A stretch of DNA of 64,000 nt. Source: Myxococcales bacterium (GTDB lineage Bacteria; Myxococcota_A; Bradymonadia; UBA7976; UBA1532). The notes under the pieces are model-generated. The model worked only from the letters and a program-made list of their open reading frames with translations. It ran no database searches and had not been told where the DNA came from. Numbering within the stretch: position 1 is the first letter of the stretch; each line of letters starts with the position of its first letter. Below are positions 37,570 through 48,400 of the stretch, piece after piece. The translations under genes and the position numbers were made by a program. The DNA lies in contig JACKDP010000002.1 in assembly GCA_020633435.1 (NCBI GenBank), positions 634,001-698,000 of the forward strand, written 5' to 3'.

Positions 37570-38523
37570 TCAGCGGCGCAGGCGCGCGGCCTCCAGCGCG
37601 GCCTGCAGCTCGGTGGGATCCAGATCGACGCCGATCATCACCAGCGTCGTCCGGGGCGTCTCATCGGCCCGCCACCGCCGCGCCGTCTGCAGGCTGAAGA
37701 GGTCGTGCACGCCCTGCAGCACCACCCGGCGGCCGCCGCCCGCCCGGATGACACCCTTGTACCGATAGAGATCGTAGGGCCGCTCCCGCGACAGGCGGCG
37801 CAGCCAGGCGCCGAGCCGCCGCAGATCGTGCGGGCCGTCATCTTCGAGCACCACGCTGCCGAACGGATCGTGGGCGTGGCCGCCGACCCGCACCAGCCGC
37901 CGCAGCCGGAAGCGCCCGAAGGCGTCCACGTCGAGCACCTGAGCCGGCTCGACGGCGCCGTGCAGCGCCTCGATGCGGGTCGCCGTCGGGTTGGCCTCGG
38001 CCAGGCGCGCGCTCACGGCCGCCATCGCCTCCGCGTCCACCAGGTCGGCCTTGCTGACGACCAGCACGTCGGCCAGCGCCACCTGCGTCTGGGCCACCGG
38101 GCTGTTGCGCAGGTCGACGATGCCGTGCCGGGCGTCCACGACGGTGACGATGGCGTCCAGGCGGAAGGCCTCGGCGATCTCGTCGCGCCGGCTGAACGTC
38201 TCGGCCACCCCCGCCGCGTCGGCCATGCCCGTCGTCTCCAGGATGACGCGGTCGAAGTCGATGTGCCCCCGCTTGCGCGCCTCGATGAGCGACCGGAACG
38301 TGTGCCGCAGGTCCACCTCGACGGCGCAGCAGATGCAGCCGTTGACCCGCCGCACCATGCCCGGGCTGATCTCCTCCAGGAGCTCCGAGTCGATGTTGGC
38401 GGCGCCGAACTCGTTCTCCACGACGACCACGCGGTGGGCGTCGATGTGGCGCAGCAGGTGCCGCAGCAGCGTAGTCTTCCCGGCCCCCAGGAAGCCGGTG
38501 AGGATGGTGACGGGCGTCGTCAT
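37570..38523 (-). CDS. COG0523 (CobW/ZNG1-like) GTPase metallochaperone
   Basis: A 317-residue G3E-family GTPase. Walker A is GFLGAGKTT (residues 9-17), the metal-binding CxCC motif is present as NGCICC, and VVSKADLVD resembles the NKxD base-recognition motif. The C-terminal CobW_C-like region (RLSRERPYDLYRYKGVI) is present. These proteins deliver zinc or other metals to client enzymes. Its start overlaps the stop of the MutH-like gene (ATGA at 38520-38523), so the two are translationally coupled. That pairing is not one I know from other genomes. Confidence 0.87.
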   Translation of the reverse strand: MTTPVTILTGFLGAGKTTLLRHLLRHIDAHRVVVVENEFGAANIDSELLEEISPGMVRRVNGCICCAVEVDLRHTFRSLIEARKRGHIDFDRVILETTGMADAAGVAETFSRRDEIAEAFRLDAIVTVVDARHGIVDLRNSPVAQTQVALADVLVVSKADLVDAEAMAAVSARLAEANPTATRIEALHGAVEPAQVLDVDAFGRFRLRRLVRVGGHAHDPFGSVVLEDDGPHDLRRLGAWLRRLSRERPYDLYRYKGVIRAGGGRRVVLQGVHDLFSLQTARRWRADETPRTTLVMIGVDLDPTELQAALEAARLRR

Positions 38524-39164
38524 GCGGGCAGCCCCAGGGCCCGGGCGACCAGGGCCTTGTGCGCATAGAACCCCACGAGATCACTCTCCTTTCCGCCGCG
38601 CGGCCGCGGGTGCACGAGCTGGCCGATGCGGCCGCTCAGGGCGTGGCGCCCCTCCCGCTGGACGACCCAGCGGATCTCCTCGTAGTCCTCGCGGACGGTG
38701 GCCAGCAGGGCCGGATCGTCGAGGTCGAAGGCCGACGCCCCGAGCACGATGGAGCGGGCCTCGGCGGACCCCTCGAAGCTGCGGGCCACGACGATGAGGT
38801 GCCCGAGCTTCTCCAGCAGGTGGGAGTCCTCGAACTCGGTGACCTCCAGCTCGGCGGGCGTGAAGGCCGTGATGGCCATCGTCTCCTTGAGCCGCCACTG
38901 GCCATCGGCGCCGGCCACCAGGGGCACGACCTTCAGCTCCCAGTCGCCGAAGTCGGGCGCCTGCAGCGAGTCGGGCCGGCGGCCCAGGTAGCGCTCGACG
39001 GTGTGGCCCGCCCAGCCCTTGTTGCGGCGGCCGTCGATCCAGACGGTCACGCCGAAGGAGTCCGCGAGGGGGCGCAGGTCGCGCCCGCGCAGGGCGGCCA
39101 GGCGCACGAGGGCCTCGGCGCGGGTCAGCGGCGGTGGGGCCGGCAGCAGCTCAAGCTGGCTCAT
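38520..39164 (-). CDS. MutH/Sau3AI-family DNA endonuclease
   Basis: A 214-residue nuclease close to the length of E. coli MutH (229). The catalytic set D71, E76 and K78 lies in APDFGDWELKVVP, which is the D-x(n)-E-x-K arrangement of MutH and Sau3AI, and the conserved KGWAGHTVERYLG precedes it. It could nick hemimethylated or unmodified GATC-like sites in mismatch repair or act as a restriction-type enzyme. No MutS, MutL, Dam or methylase gene is in the window. The ATG at 39164 begins the conserved region; the frame upstream lacks homology to the family. It is the first gene of a unit with the COG0523 GTPase. Confidence 0.83.
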   Translation of the reverse strand: MSQLELLPAPPPLTRAEALVRLAALRGRDLRPLADSFGVTVWIDGRRNKGWAGHTVERYLGRRPDSLQAPDFGDWELKVVPLVAGADGQWRLKETMAITAFTPAELEVTEFEDSHLLEKLGHLIVVARSFEGSAEARSIVLGASAFDLDDPALLATVREDYEEIRWVVQREGRHALSGRIGQLVHPRPRGGKESDLVGFYAHKALVARALGLPA

Positions 39165-39292
39165 GCGCGCATGATGCCCGCCGCCGGTGGGGAAATGAAG
39201 GCCGGGGACACACCAGAGGTTCCCGGAGGCGCGGCAGGGCGCTAGACTGCGCCGCCCGGCCTCCTGGCCCACTCTGCACGAGGAGCTCGATC

Positions 39293-40112
39293 ATGCGCAT
39301 GTCTTCCCTGACCCTGGTGGCGGCCCTGCTCGCCCTCGCCGCGTGCAACCCCGCCGACAAGCCCGGGGCCGCCCCGGCCAGCGCCGCCCCGCGAGCGCGG
39401 CGCCTGCGAGCGCGGCGCCGGCCACCGCGGCGGCTGCCCCGCGACGGCGGCGCCCGCCAGCGCCGAGGCCCCCGCCACCGCGGCGGACGCCCCGGGCGAC
39501 TCGGCCGCCGACACCGGCCAGGGCACCGCGGCGGGCGCGGCCAACCCCGCCCTGCTCGATCCCAGCAAGGCCACCGAGACCGCCCCCGACAAGTACACCG
39601 TCAAGTTCGAGACGACGAAGGGCGACATCCTCATCGACGTGGAGAAGGCCTGGGCCCCCAGGGGCGCGGATCGCTTCTACAACCTCGTGAAGATCGGCTA
39701 CTACGACGACGTGGCCTTCTTCCGGGTCATCGGCGGCTTCATGGCCCAGGTGGGCATCAGCGGCGTGCCGGAGCGCAACAGCGTCTGGCGCAACGCCCGC
39801 ATCGACGACGACCCGGTCAAGGGCAGCAACACCCGCGGCATGGTCACCTTCGCCACCGCCGGCCCCAACACCCGCACCAGCCAGTTCTTCATCAACTTCG
39901 CCGACAACAGCCGGCTCGACCGCATGGGCTTCGCGCCCTTCGGCAAGGTCCGCGACATGGCCATCGTCGACGCGCTGCACGCCGGCTACGGCGAAGGCTT
40001 CCCCCGCGGCCAGGGCCCCGACCAGGGCAAGCTGCAGGCCGAGGGGAACACCTACCTGCGCAAGGACTTCCCCAACCTCGACTACATCAAGAAGGCCTCC
40101 ATCGTCCCCTGA
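39293..40112 (+). CDS. Cyclophilin-type peptidyl-prolyl isomerase lipoprotein, frameshifted
   Basis: The N-terminus (MRMSSLTLVAALLALAACNP, from 39293) is a lipoprotein signal in one frame. The cyclophilin domain (from about 39590) is in another, with landmarks RFYNLVKIGYYDDVAFFRVI, GMVTFATAGPNTRTSQFFIN and FAPFGKV. Between them is an Ala/Pro/Ser linker of ASAAP-like repeats. Two separate single-base losses restore one reading frame, both at CCCCGCG sequences (near 39391 and 39441) where CCCCGGCG would be expected. As written the protein cannot be made whole. The domain itself is intact, so either the sequence has errors in this GC-rich tract or the gene is recently broken. It should fold prolyl bonds in the periplasm. 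Confidence 0.75.
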
Positions 40113-40134
40113 CGACGGCCCCCCGAGCATCCCA

Positions 40135-41506
40135 GTGAACGCCGATCTGCCCGGCCAGACGCTCCCCCTCGACGCGGGCGCGACCCTGGTGGTCGGCGCG
40201 CCCATCCGCCACGTCGACCCCCTCTCCTGGTTCCTCGGGCGCACGTCGTCCGGGGCGTCCGCCGTCATCGCCGTGACGATGGAGCCGCCCGCGCCGCGGC
40301 TCGACGCCGACGCGGTGGAGCGCCGACTGGGCGCGCTGCGGGGCCTGGCGCTGCCCGGCATCGCCGCGCCGCTGGGCTTCGGGCTGCTCGCCGATGGCCG
40401 GCTCTGGCTGGCCTGGCCGCAGGTGAGCGGCCACCCGCTGATCGAGGAGGTCCCCGAGGGGGCGGACGCCCCGACGCTGTTGCTGCAGGCGCTGCAGGCG
40501 CTGCGGCGCGTGCACGCCCTCGGCCTCGGCCACGGTCGCCTCACGCTGGCGTCCATCGTCGTGCAGCGCGTGCCGCCCGCCGGGTGGATCACGCAGATCG
40601 TCGATCTGGGGGTGAGCCGGCTGATCGGTGAGCCGCCACCGGATGGGGGACAGGCGGCTGACCGGCTGGCGGCCATCGGGCTGGTGCGGCTGGCCCTGCG
40701 CGGGCCCGCGCAGCGAGACCGGGCCCTCGCCGAGGGCCTGCGCGATCTGGAAAAGGCTCACGATCTTCATGGGTTGGCGGAGCGCGTCCGCCGCCTGGTG
40801 GTGCCCCCCTCCCCGGTCCGGCGGGCCTCGCGAGTGGCGGTCGTGCTGCTCCCCGGCCTGCTGGCTGCGGCGGCCGGCGCCGCCGGGGTGCTCTGGTGGT
40901 TTGGCCGCGGCGCCCCCACCGAGGCCCCACCCGACGCCATCGCGCTCGGCGGCACCACCTTCCCCGACGCGGCGCCGGTGCGCGCGGTGCTGCCCCCCAC
41001 CCGGCCGGAGGACGCGGCTCGCCCGTGGCTCGCCCCGTGGACGCGGCCGTCGCGGGTCCGGACGCCGCGCCCGCCACCGTGGCCGGCCCGGACGCCGCGC
41101 CGCCGATCATCGACGCCGCGGTGCCCAGCGCCCCGACGCCGCGGTGCCCAGCGCCCCTGACGCCGCGGTGCCCAGCGCCCCTGACGCCGCGGGTGCCCAG
41201 CGCCCCCGACGCCGCGGTGCCGATCGTCGACGCCGCGGTGCCCAGCGCCCCCGACGCCGCGGTGCCCAGCGCCCTGACGCCGCCGCGCCCAGCGCGCCCG
41301 ACGCCGCCGCGCCCAGCGCCCCTGACGCGGCCCCCTCAGCGTCGAACGAGGCGCGCCGCCGTCAGGCCGCCCTGGAAGCGCAGACGGCTGCCGATCAGGC
41401 CGCGGCGGAGGTCGCCCGCGCGGAGGCCGCCCGGGCCCAGGCCGAGATCGAGCAGCTCAAGGCCGCCTTGGAGGCGGCGCGGCCGGCGGCGCCGCCGAGC
41501 CGCTGA
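40135..41506 (+). CDS. Degenerate Ser/Thr-kinase-like membrane protein, frameshifted in repeat linker
   Basis: Residues 1-220 have the outline of a protein kinase C-lobe without its catalytic residues: HALGLGHGRLTLASIVV takes the place of the HRD loop and IVDLGVSRLIG the place of DFG. A membrane helix follows (VAVVLLPGLLAAAAGAAGVL, about 227-246). Then a DAAVPSAP repeat linker and an Ala/Glu coiled coil ending near 41506. To join these, four one-base changes in C or G runs are needed (near 41034, 41131, 41191, 41272); as written the first frame stops at 41158-41160. GTG at 40135 is the start. The 3' end overlaps the convergent transporter gene by 50 bp. It is likely a pseudokinase scaffold if functional. 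Confidence 0.6.
41110..41330 (+). repeat. 24-bp tandem repeats encoding DAAVPSAP
   Basis: About eight copies or partial copies of a unit like GACGCCGCGGTGCCCAGCGC plus CCC lie in tandem. Units vary in the length of their C and G runs (CCC to CCCCC, GG or GGG), which throws the coding frame out at three positions. Confidence 0.75.
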
Positions 41507-42365
41507 CGGCCCCGCCCACCGGGGCCCGCACCACCCACAGCCCCGACGCCAGGATGAGCAGCCCGCCGAGCGGCGCGAGCGCCGGCAGGCGATCCCCCAG
41601 CACGAGCGCCCCCGAAGCGACCCCCACCATGGGCTCCAGGTAGGTCAGCACGCCGGCCTTGGCCGCCGAGACGTGCTGCAGGCCCCACAGGAAGAAGAGG
41701 CCGCCGAGCGTCCCCGCGAGCGCCGCGCCGCCCATGATCCAGACGACGCCCCCCAGCGTCGGCGTCGGCGCCATCAGCGCCACCGGCAGCAGCAGCAGGC
41801 CTCCGATCCAGGTGTGCCAGACGAGCAGCTCGGCGGGCGTGAGCACGCTGCCCGACCGCTTCAAGATGAGGACCTGGGCGGCGTAGAAGAAGGCGGACGC
41901 CGCCCCGAGGAGCCCGGTCAGCGCCGCGGGGCCGATGGCGAGGACGTCGCCGCCGAGGAGCAGGCCGAGGCCGAGCAGCGCCACCGGCAGCGCCACCACC
42001 ACCTGCCAGCTCGGCCACCGCCGCAGGATCAGCGGCGATCCCAGGGCCACCAGCACCGGCGCGAGGTAGTGCGAGAGCACCGCCACGGGGACGGGGCCGC
42101 GGTGCAGCGCCTCGAAGTACAGCCAGGCGTTGGCGGCGTCGGTGATGCCCGTGGCCCACAGCGGCCACCAGGCCGCGAAGCCCCGTGGGATGCGCCGCGG
42201 CAGCCAGGGCACCGCGCACGTCCCCATGGTGATGAGCGCGATGCAGCCCGCCAGCGGGCCGGCGATGCCCGAGAAGTGGATGGCCAGGCCCCACAGCCCC
42301 CAGAGCGAGGCCGAGAGGCCGATGGCGAGGCTGCCGCGCAGCTGGAAGTCGGGGGCGGTGGTCAT
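41457..42365 (-). CDS. EamA/DMT-family transporter
   Basis: A 302-residue inner-membrane protein with about ten hydrophobic segments arranged as two EamA repeats. The second repeat has the typical LLGAASAFFYAAQVLIL and SAAKAGVLTYLEPMVGVASG. Members export amino acids or other metabolites; the substrate cannot be inferred. The last 50 bp overlap the end of the convergent pseudokinase gene. Transcription starts are divergent from the MopE-RHS giant, with 116 bp between start codons. Confidence 0.87.
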   Translation of the reverse strand: MTTAPDFQLRGSLAIGLSASLWGLWGLAIHFSGIAGPLAGCIALITMGTCAVPWLPRRIPRGFAAWWPLWATGITDAANAWLYFEALHRGPVPVAVLSHYLAPVLVALGSPLILRRWPSWQVVVALPVALLGLGLLLGGDVLAIGPAALTGLLGAASAFFYAAQVLILKRSGSVLTPAELLVWHTWIGGLLLLPVALMAPTPTLGGVVWIMGGAALAGTLGGLFFLWGLQHVSAAKAGVLTYLEPMVGVASGALVLGDRLPALAPLGGLLILASGLWVVRAPVGGAVSGSAAPPAAPPPRRP

Positions 42366-42481
42366 GGCGCCCTCATGCCCGAGGCGGCGCGCGGACGCAA
42401 CGACGGCGACACTCCCCCTGGTCCCGGGGGTCCGAAGTGTGGATCATGCGGGGCGACGGGGGCGCGCTCCAGGGAGGGATC

Positions 42482-45400
42482 ATGTCTGCACGGCCAAACC
42501 GGGTAATCCGTATTCTTTTCGCGGCGTTGCTGCCACTCTGGGGCGGCGGCTGCAGCGAGGATGACGGATCGGGGAAGGTCGCAGACGCGGCCCAGGACGC
42601 CGCCCAGGGGCGCCAGGACCAGTTCCGGCCGCAGCCGGACATGCAGCCGTTCGACCTGGCCGTCGTCCCGCCGCCCCGCGACGCGGCGGTGCCCGACGCC
42701 GCGCCGCTGGACGCCAGCCCGCCCGACATGGCCGTGCTGCCGCCCGACATGGCCGTGCTGCCCCCCGACATGGCGGTGTCGCCGCCCGACATGGGTGCCC
42801 CCGACATGGGCTGTGCGGCGCGGGAGACGTGCCATAACGGCATCGATGATGACTGCAACGGCATCGTGGACGACCCGCTCGTCTGCGACCAGGAGCTGCC
42901 GCCCTGCGTGGCCGACATGCCCTGCTTCACCGGGCTCGTGGGCGTCTGCGCCGTCGGCACCAGCCGCTGCCCGAACGGGCCGGAGGGCGAGGCGGCCTGC
43001 GACGCCCTGGAGCAGCCGGCGGCCGAGGTCTGCGATGGCGCCCTCGACGAGGACTGCGATGGCAACGTCGACGAGGGCTTCGGCCTCGACGAGCCGTGCG
43101 AGGCCGGGGTCGGGAGTTGCCGCGCCCTCGGCGTCTTCGAGTGCGCCCCGGACGGCGGCGCGCGCTGCACCGCCGCCCCGCGGGGCGCCCGCCTCGAGCG
43201 CTGCGATGGCATCCCGGCCGACGAAGACTGCGATGGCACGGTGGACGAGGGCTTCGAGGACCTGGGCCAGCCCTGTCAGGTAGGCCTGGGCATCTGCGAG
43301 GCCGCGGGCGAGATCATCTGCGCGGCCAACGGCATCAGCACGCGCTGCTCGGCGCGGCCCGCGGGCCCCGGCAGCGAGTTGTGCAACCAGGCCGACGATG
43401 ACTGCGATGGCCGGGTGGACGAGGTCTTCCCGGAGCTGGGCCAGGCCTGCGTGCTCGGCCTCGGGGCCTGCCGCGCCGAGGGCGTGCGCGTCTGCTACAG
43501 CGAGAACCGGACGTACTGCAACGCCCAGCCGGGCCTGCCCGACCTGGAGACGTGCAACGCCATCGACGATGACTGCGATGGCAACACCGACGAGGGCCCC
43601 GATGGCCGCCCGCTGACGGTGGCCTGCTACGGCGGCCCCGAGGGCACCGCCGGCGTCGGCCTCTGCCGCCAGGGTCGGCGGGCCTGCGGGGCCCAGGGGC
43701 TCGGGGCCTGCGAGGGCGAGGTCGATCCCGCCGAGGAGATCTGCGACGGCAGCGACAACGACTGCGATGGCCGCGTGGACGAGGGGGTCGACGGGGCGCC
43801 CATCCGCCAGCCCTGCTACGCCGGGCCCGACGGCACGGCGGGCGTGGGGGCCTGCCGCCAGGGCAACCGGACGTGCCGCAACGGGGCGCTGAGCCTCTGC
43901 GAGGGCCAGGTCCAGCCCCGCGTCGAGATCTGCGACTCCCTCGACAACGACTGCAACGGCCAGGTCGACGACGTGGCGGTCGGCGGCTGCGACTGCGTCC
44001 CGCTGGTGCGCCGCGCGTGCTACTCGGGGCCCGACGGCACCGAGGGCGTCGGTCGCTGCCGGGCGGGCAACCAGAACTGCCGCGCCGACGGCACGGGCTA
44101 CGGCGAGTGCTTCGACGAGTTCACGCCGAGCGCGGAGGCCTGCAACGGCGAGGACGACGACTGCGACGGCCGGGTGGACGAGGAGGTCGACGGCATCGGC
44201 GCGGCGTGCAACGTGGGCCTGGGGGCCTGCGGCGCGGCGGGCGTCTTCATCTGCGATCCGGCGCGGGGCCCGCGCTGCAGCGTGAACGCCGGCGAGCCCA
44301 ACCCCGAGACCTGCGATGGCATCGACAACGACTGCGACGGCGCCACGGACGAGCAGTTCCGGCTGGGCCTGGTGTGCCGGCTGGGCATCGGGGCCTGCGC
44401 CCGCCAGGGCGAGGTCATCTGCGCGCCGGATGGCAGCACCTCCCAGTGCTCGGTGGAGCCTGGGCAGCCCGAGGAGGAGCGCTGCGATGGCCTCGACAAC
44501 GACTGCGACGGGCGCAGCGACGAGGGCCTGAACCTGGGCCTGCCCTGCGAGGTCGGCGTGGGCGCCTGCCTCGCGCGGGGTGTCCGCGTCTGCGGCAACG
44601 ACGGGGTGGTGAGCTGCTCGGTCGCCCCGGGCGCCCCCCAGGCCGAGCGGTGTGACAGCCGCGACAACGACTGCGATGGCTCGACGGACGAGGGCTTCGG
44701 GGTCGGCGACGCCTGCACGGCGGGCCAGGGCGTCTGCGCCCGGGACGGCCTGCGCCAGTGCTCCGCCGCCGGCGGCGTGGAGTGCAGCGCCGCGCCCGCG
44801 CCCGGCGGCGCGGAGCTCTGCGACGGCGAGGACAACGACTGCGATGGGCGCACCGACGAGGACTTCGCGCTCGGCGTGGCCTGCGCCGCGGGCGTCGGCC
44901 AGTGCCGCGCCAACGGCCAGACGATCTGCGCCGCCAACGGCCAGGGCACGACGTGCGGGGCCCAGCCCGGCGCGCCAGCAGCCGAGACGTGCGACGACCG
45001 CGACAACGACTGCGATGGCCGCGCCGACGAGGACTTCGACCTGGGCAGCGCGTGCACCAACGGCGTGGGCGCCTGCTCGCGGGCCGGCGTGACGCGGTGC
45101 CAGGGGGGCGTGGCCGCCTGCGACGCGGTGCCAGGCCAGCCCCGGGCCGAGACGTGCGAGGGCACCGACCAGGACTGCGATGGCCGCACCGATGAGGGCT
45201 TCCCCGTCGGCGACCGCTGCGAGGCGGGGGCGGGCGCGTGCCTGGAGGTCGGCGTGACGCGCTGCCTGGCCAACGGCCAGATCGAGTGCAGCGCCCGGGC
45301 CCATGACCCCGAGCCCGAGCTCTGCGACAGCCGCGACAACGACTGTGATGGGCGCGTGGACGAGGGCTTCGCGCTGGGCCAGGCGTGCAGCCGGGGCCAG

Positions 45401-48400
45401 GGCATCTGCCTGCGGGACGGCACCACGCGCTGCGGCCAGAACGGCCAGCTCGAGTGCAGCGCCCTGCCGGGCGTCGGCCGGGCCGAGACGTGCGACGGCC
45501 GCGACGAAGACTGCGACGGCCGCACCGATGAGGGCTTCCCGGTGGGCCAGCCCTGCGAGGCGGGCGTGGGCGAGTGCTACCGGGCCGGGATGCTGCAGTG
45601 CGCCATCGGCGGCGGCACCCAGTGCAGCGTCCAGGCCGGCGCCCCGCGGGCCGAGCGCTGCGACGCGGTCGACAACGACTGCGATGGGCGGTCCGACGAG
45701 GGCCTGAACCTGGGCCAGGCCTGCATCGCGGGCGCGGGCCAGTGCGAGGCCGAGGGCACGCTCGCCTGTGGCCAGGCCGGCGCGGTCATCTGCCAGGCCG
45801 AGCAGCCGATGGGCGGCGCCGAGGAGTGCGACGACCTCGACAACGACTGCGATGGCCGCGTCGACGAGGGCGGCGTCTGCCCCGACCTGGAGCCGCCGGA
45901 CGTCACGCTGCTGCTGGAGCCCGTCTTCGTGCTCTTCAACGGCCTGGCCCGCGTCACGGTGACGGTCACCGATGACCAGGATCCCGATCCCCAGGTCACC
46001 GCGACCATCGACGGGATGCCCATCCCCCTCGACGCCAACGGCCAGTACCTCTACCAGGCCAACGAGGCCGGGGCGCACGAGGTCGTGGCCGTCGCGGTGG
46101 ACGCCGCCGGCCGCCGGGGCGAGGCGCGCGACTACTTCCGCGTCCAGAACCTCGACGACAACGAGCCGCCGGTGGTGCGCATCATCGCGCCCGCCGACAC
46201 CAGCGAGCTGACGGGCGTGACCGAGATCCATGGCCGCCTGGAGGACCCGAACTTCTTCTCGTGGAAGCTCGAGATCAGCTTCGACCAGCAGAACTGGCAG
46301 GTCATCAACACGGGCATGACCAGCGGCCCCGACGTCATCGTGGGCTCGATCGATCCCACCGTGATGGCGCCTGGCTTCGTCTACGTGCGCCTGACCGGCG
46401 AGGACGAGAACAGCCTCAACCAGTTCCAGATCGTCACCTACCGCGTGCCGGACGGGGTCTCCCTGGGCGAGACGAAGCTGGGGATCCGCGACTTCGAGAT
46501 GCCGGTGAAGGGCTTCTCGCTGGCCTTCGACCGCGAGTACGACAGCCGCCGCAAGTACCTCGACGGCGACTTCGGCTTCGGCTGGAAGCTCACGGCCACC
46601 CGCGTGGAGGTGCGCGAGGACCTGCAGAGCAACGTCATGGTCGCGCTGCCCGATGGCCGCCGCGAGGTCTTCGCGATCGCGTACAACTTCCCGGGATTCT
46701 TCCCCTTTGGGACGATGAGCTACGTCGCGCCGCCGGGCGTGTACTCCACACTGACGTCGCCTCAGGCCTGCGCCGTGGCCAACACGGCCCAGGGCGTCGT
46801 CTGCTTCGACACGGGCCGGCCGCCCTCTTTCAGCGTCTCGAACTACGTGCTGACCACCCAGGACGGCACCCGCTACGAGATCCATGACCAGCGCGGCCTG
46901 GACCGGCTCACCGATCGCGAGGGCAACCAGTTCACGTTCGCCCGCGACCGCATCACGTCCAACGTCGGCGTCGAGATCACGATGGCTCGCGACGCCTTCG
47001 GGCGCATCACGTCCATGACGGACCCGCGGGGCGGCATCATCGAGTACCGCTACGACGCGGTGGGCAACCTGACGGAGGTCGAGGATCAGGCGGGCGGCGT
47101 GCAGACCTACGTCTACGACGACGAGCACGGCCTGCTGCGCGTCCTCGGGCCGGACGGCAACCCGGTCATCCGCACCGAGTACGACGAGGACGGCCGCAAG
47201 GTCCGCGACGTCGACGCCCTCGGCAACGAGACCGTCTACGACTACGACTTCGACAACCGCATCCAGACGGTCACCAACCGCCGCGGCGACGTCATCGTCT
47301 ACGAGTACAGCGAGATCGGGCAGATCCTGTCCCGCGTCGACGAGATGGGGAACGAGGCCACGTTCGACTACAACGCCCTCGAGCAGCTCGTCGGCGAGAC
47401 CCTGCCGGATGGCTCGACGTTCGGCTACGCCTACGACGCCCGGGGCAACCAGACGCGGGTGACGCTGCCGACCGGCGAGTCCAACACCTTCGCCTTCGAC
47501 GCCTTCGGGCAGCCCGTCGCGATGACGGACCCGGCCGGGCACGTCAACCGCATGACCTACGACGCCTCGGGGCGGCTGACGTCCATTGAGAACGGGGCCG
47601 GCCACGTCCTGACGCTGGAGTACGACGCCAACGGCAACCGCCAGGCGGTCGTCGAGCCCGACGGCCAGCGGACGACCTACGGCTACGACGCCCTCGGCAA
47701 CATCACGAACATGGCGCGGGACGGCGGGTTCACCCGGACGTACGCCTACAACGCCGCCTCCGAGATGACGCGGCTGGTGGACTCCGACGGCAACGCCATG
47801 GACCTGGACTACGACGCGGTGGGCCGGCTGCAGCGCGTGGTCGACCCGCTCGGCGGCGAGATCATCGCCGAGCGCGACGGCCTGGGGCGCATCACCCGCC
47901 TGACGGACGCCGATGGCTCGGTTCGCCGCTACCGCTTCGAGCCCCGCGGGCTGATGGAGGCCATCACCGACCCCAACGGCGGCGAGACGACCTACGCCTA
48001 CGACGCCGAGGGCGCGCTCGTCGGCCTGACCTACCCGGATGGCGCCGAGGTCCAGCTCACCCGCGACGCGGGCGGGCGCATCACCTCCCGGCGCGATCCG
48101 CTCGGCAACGTCGCCAGCTACCAGCTCGACGCCATGGGCCGGGTCATCAGCCGCACGGACCGCAACGGCGATCCCATCGTCTACGAGTACAACACGCTCG
48201 GTGACATGGTCCGGCGGAGCGACGCCGACGGCGAGACGACCTACGAGTACGACACGGTCGGCCGCCTGACGCGGGTCGTCAGCATCGAGGACGTCATCGT
48301 CTACGAGTACGACGAGGACGACCGCCTCGTGGCCGAGGAGCCCCTGGCCGGCTTCCGCCTGGAGCACACCTGGGACGCCGCCGCGCGCCGGGCCGCCACC

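Noticed and set aside
40135..41160. An active serine/threonine protein kinase
   Set aside because: Neither the catalytic Asp of HRD nor the DFG Asp context is present; at best a pseudokinase.
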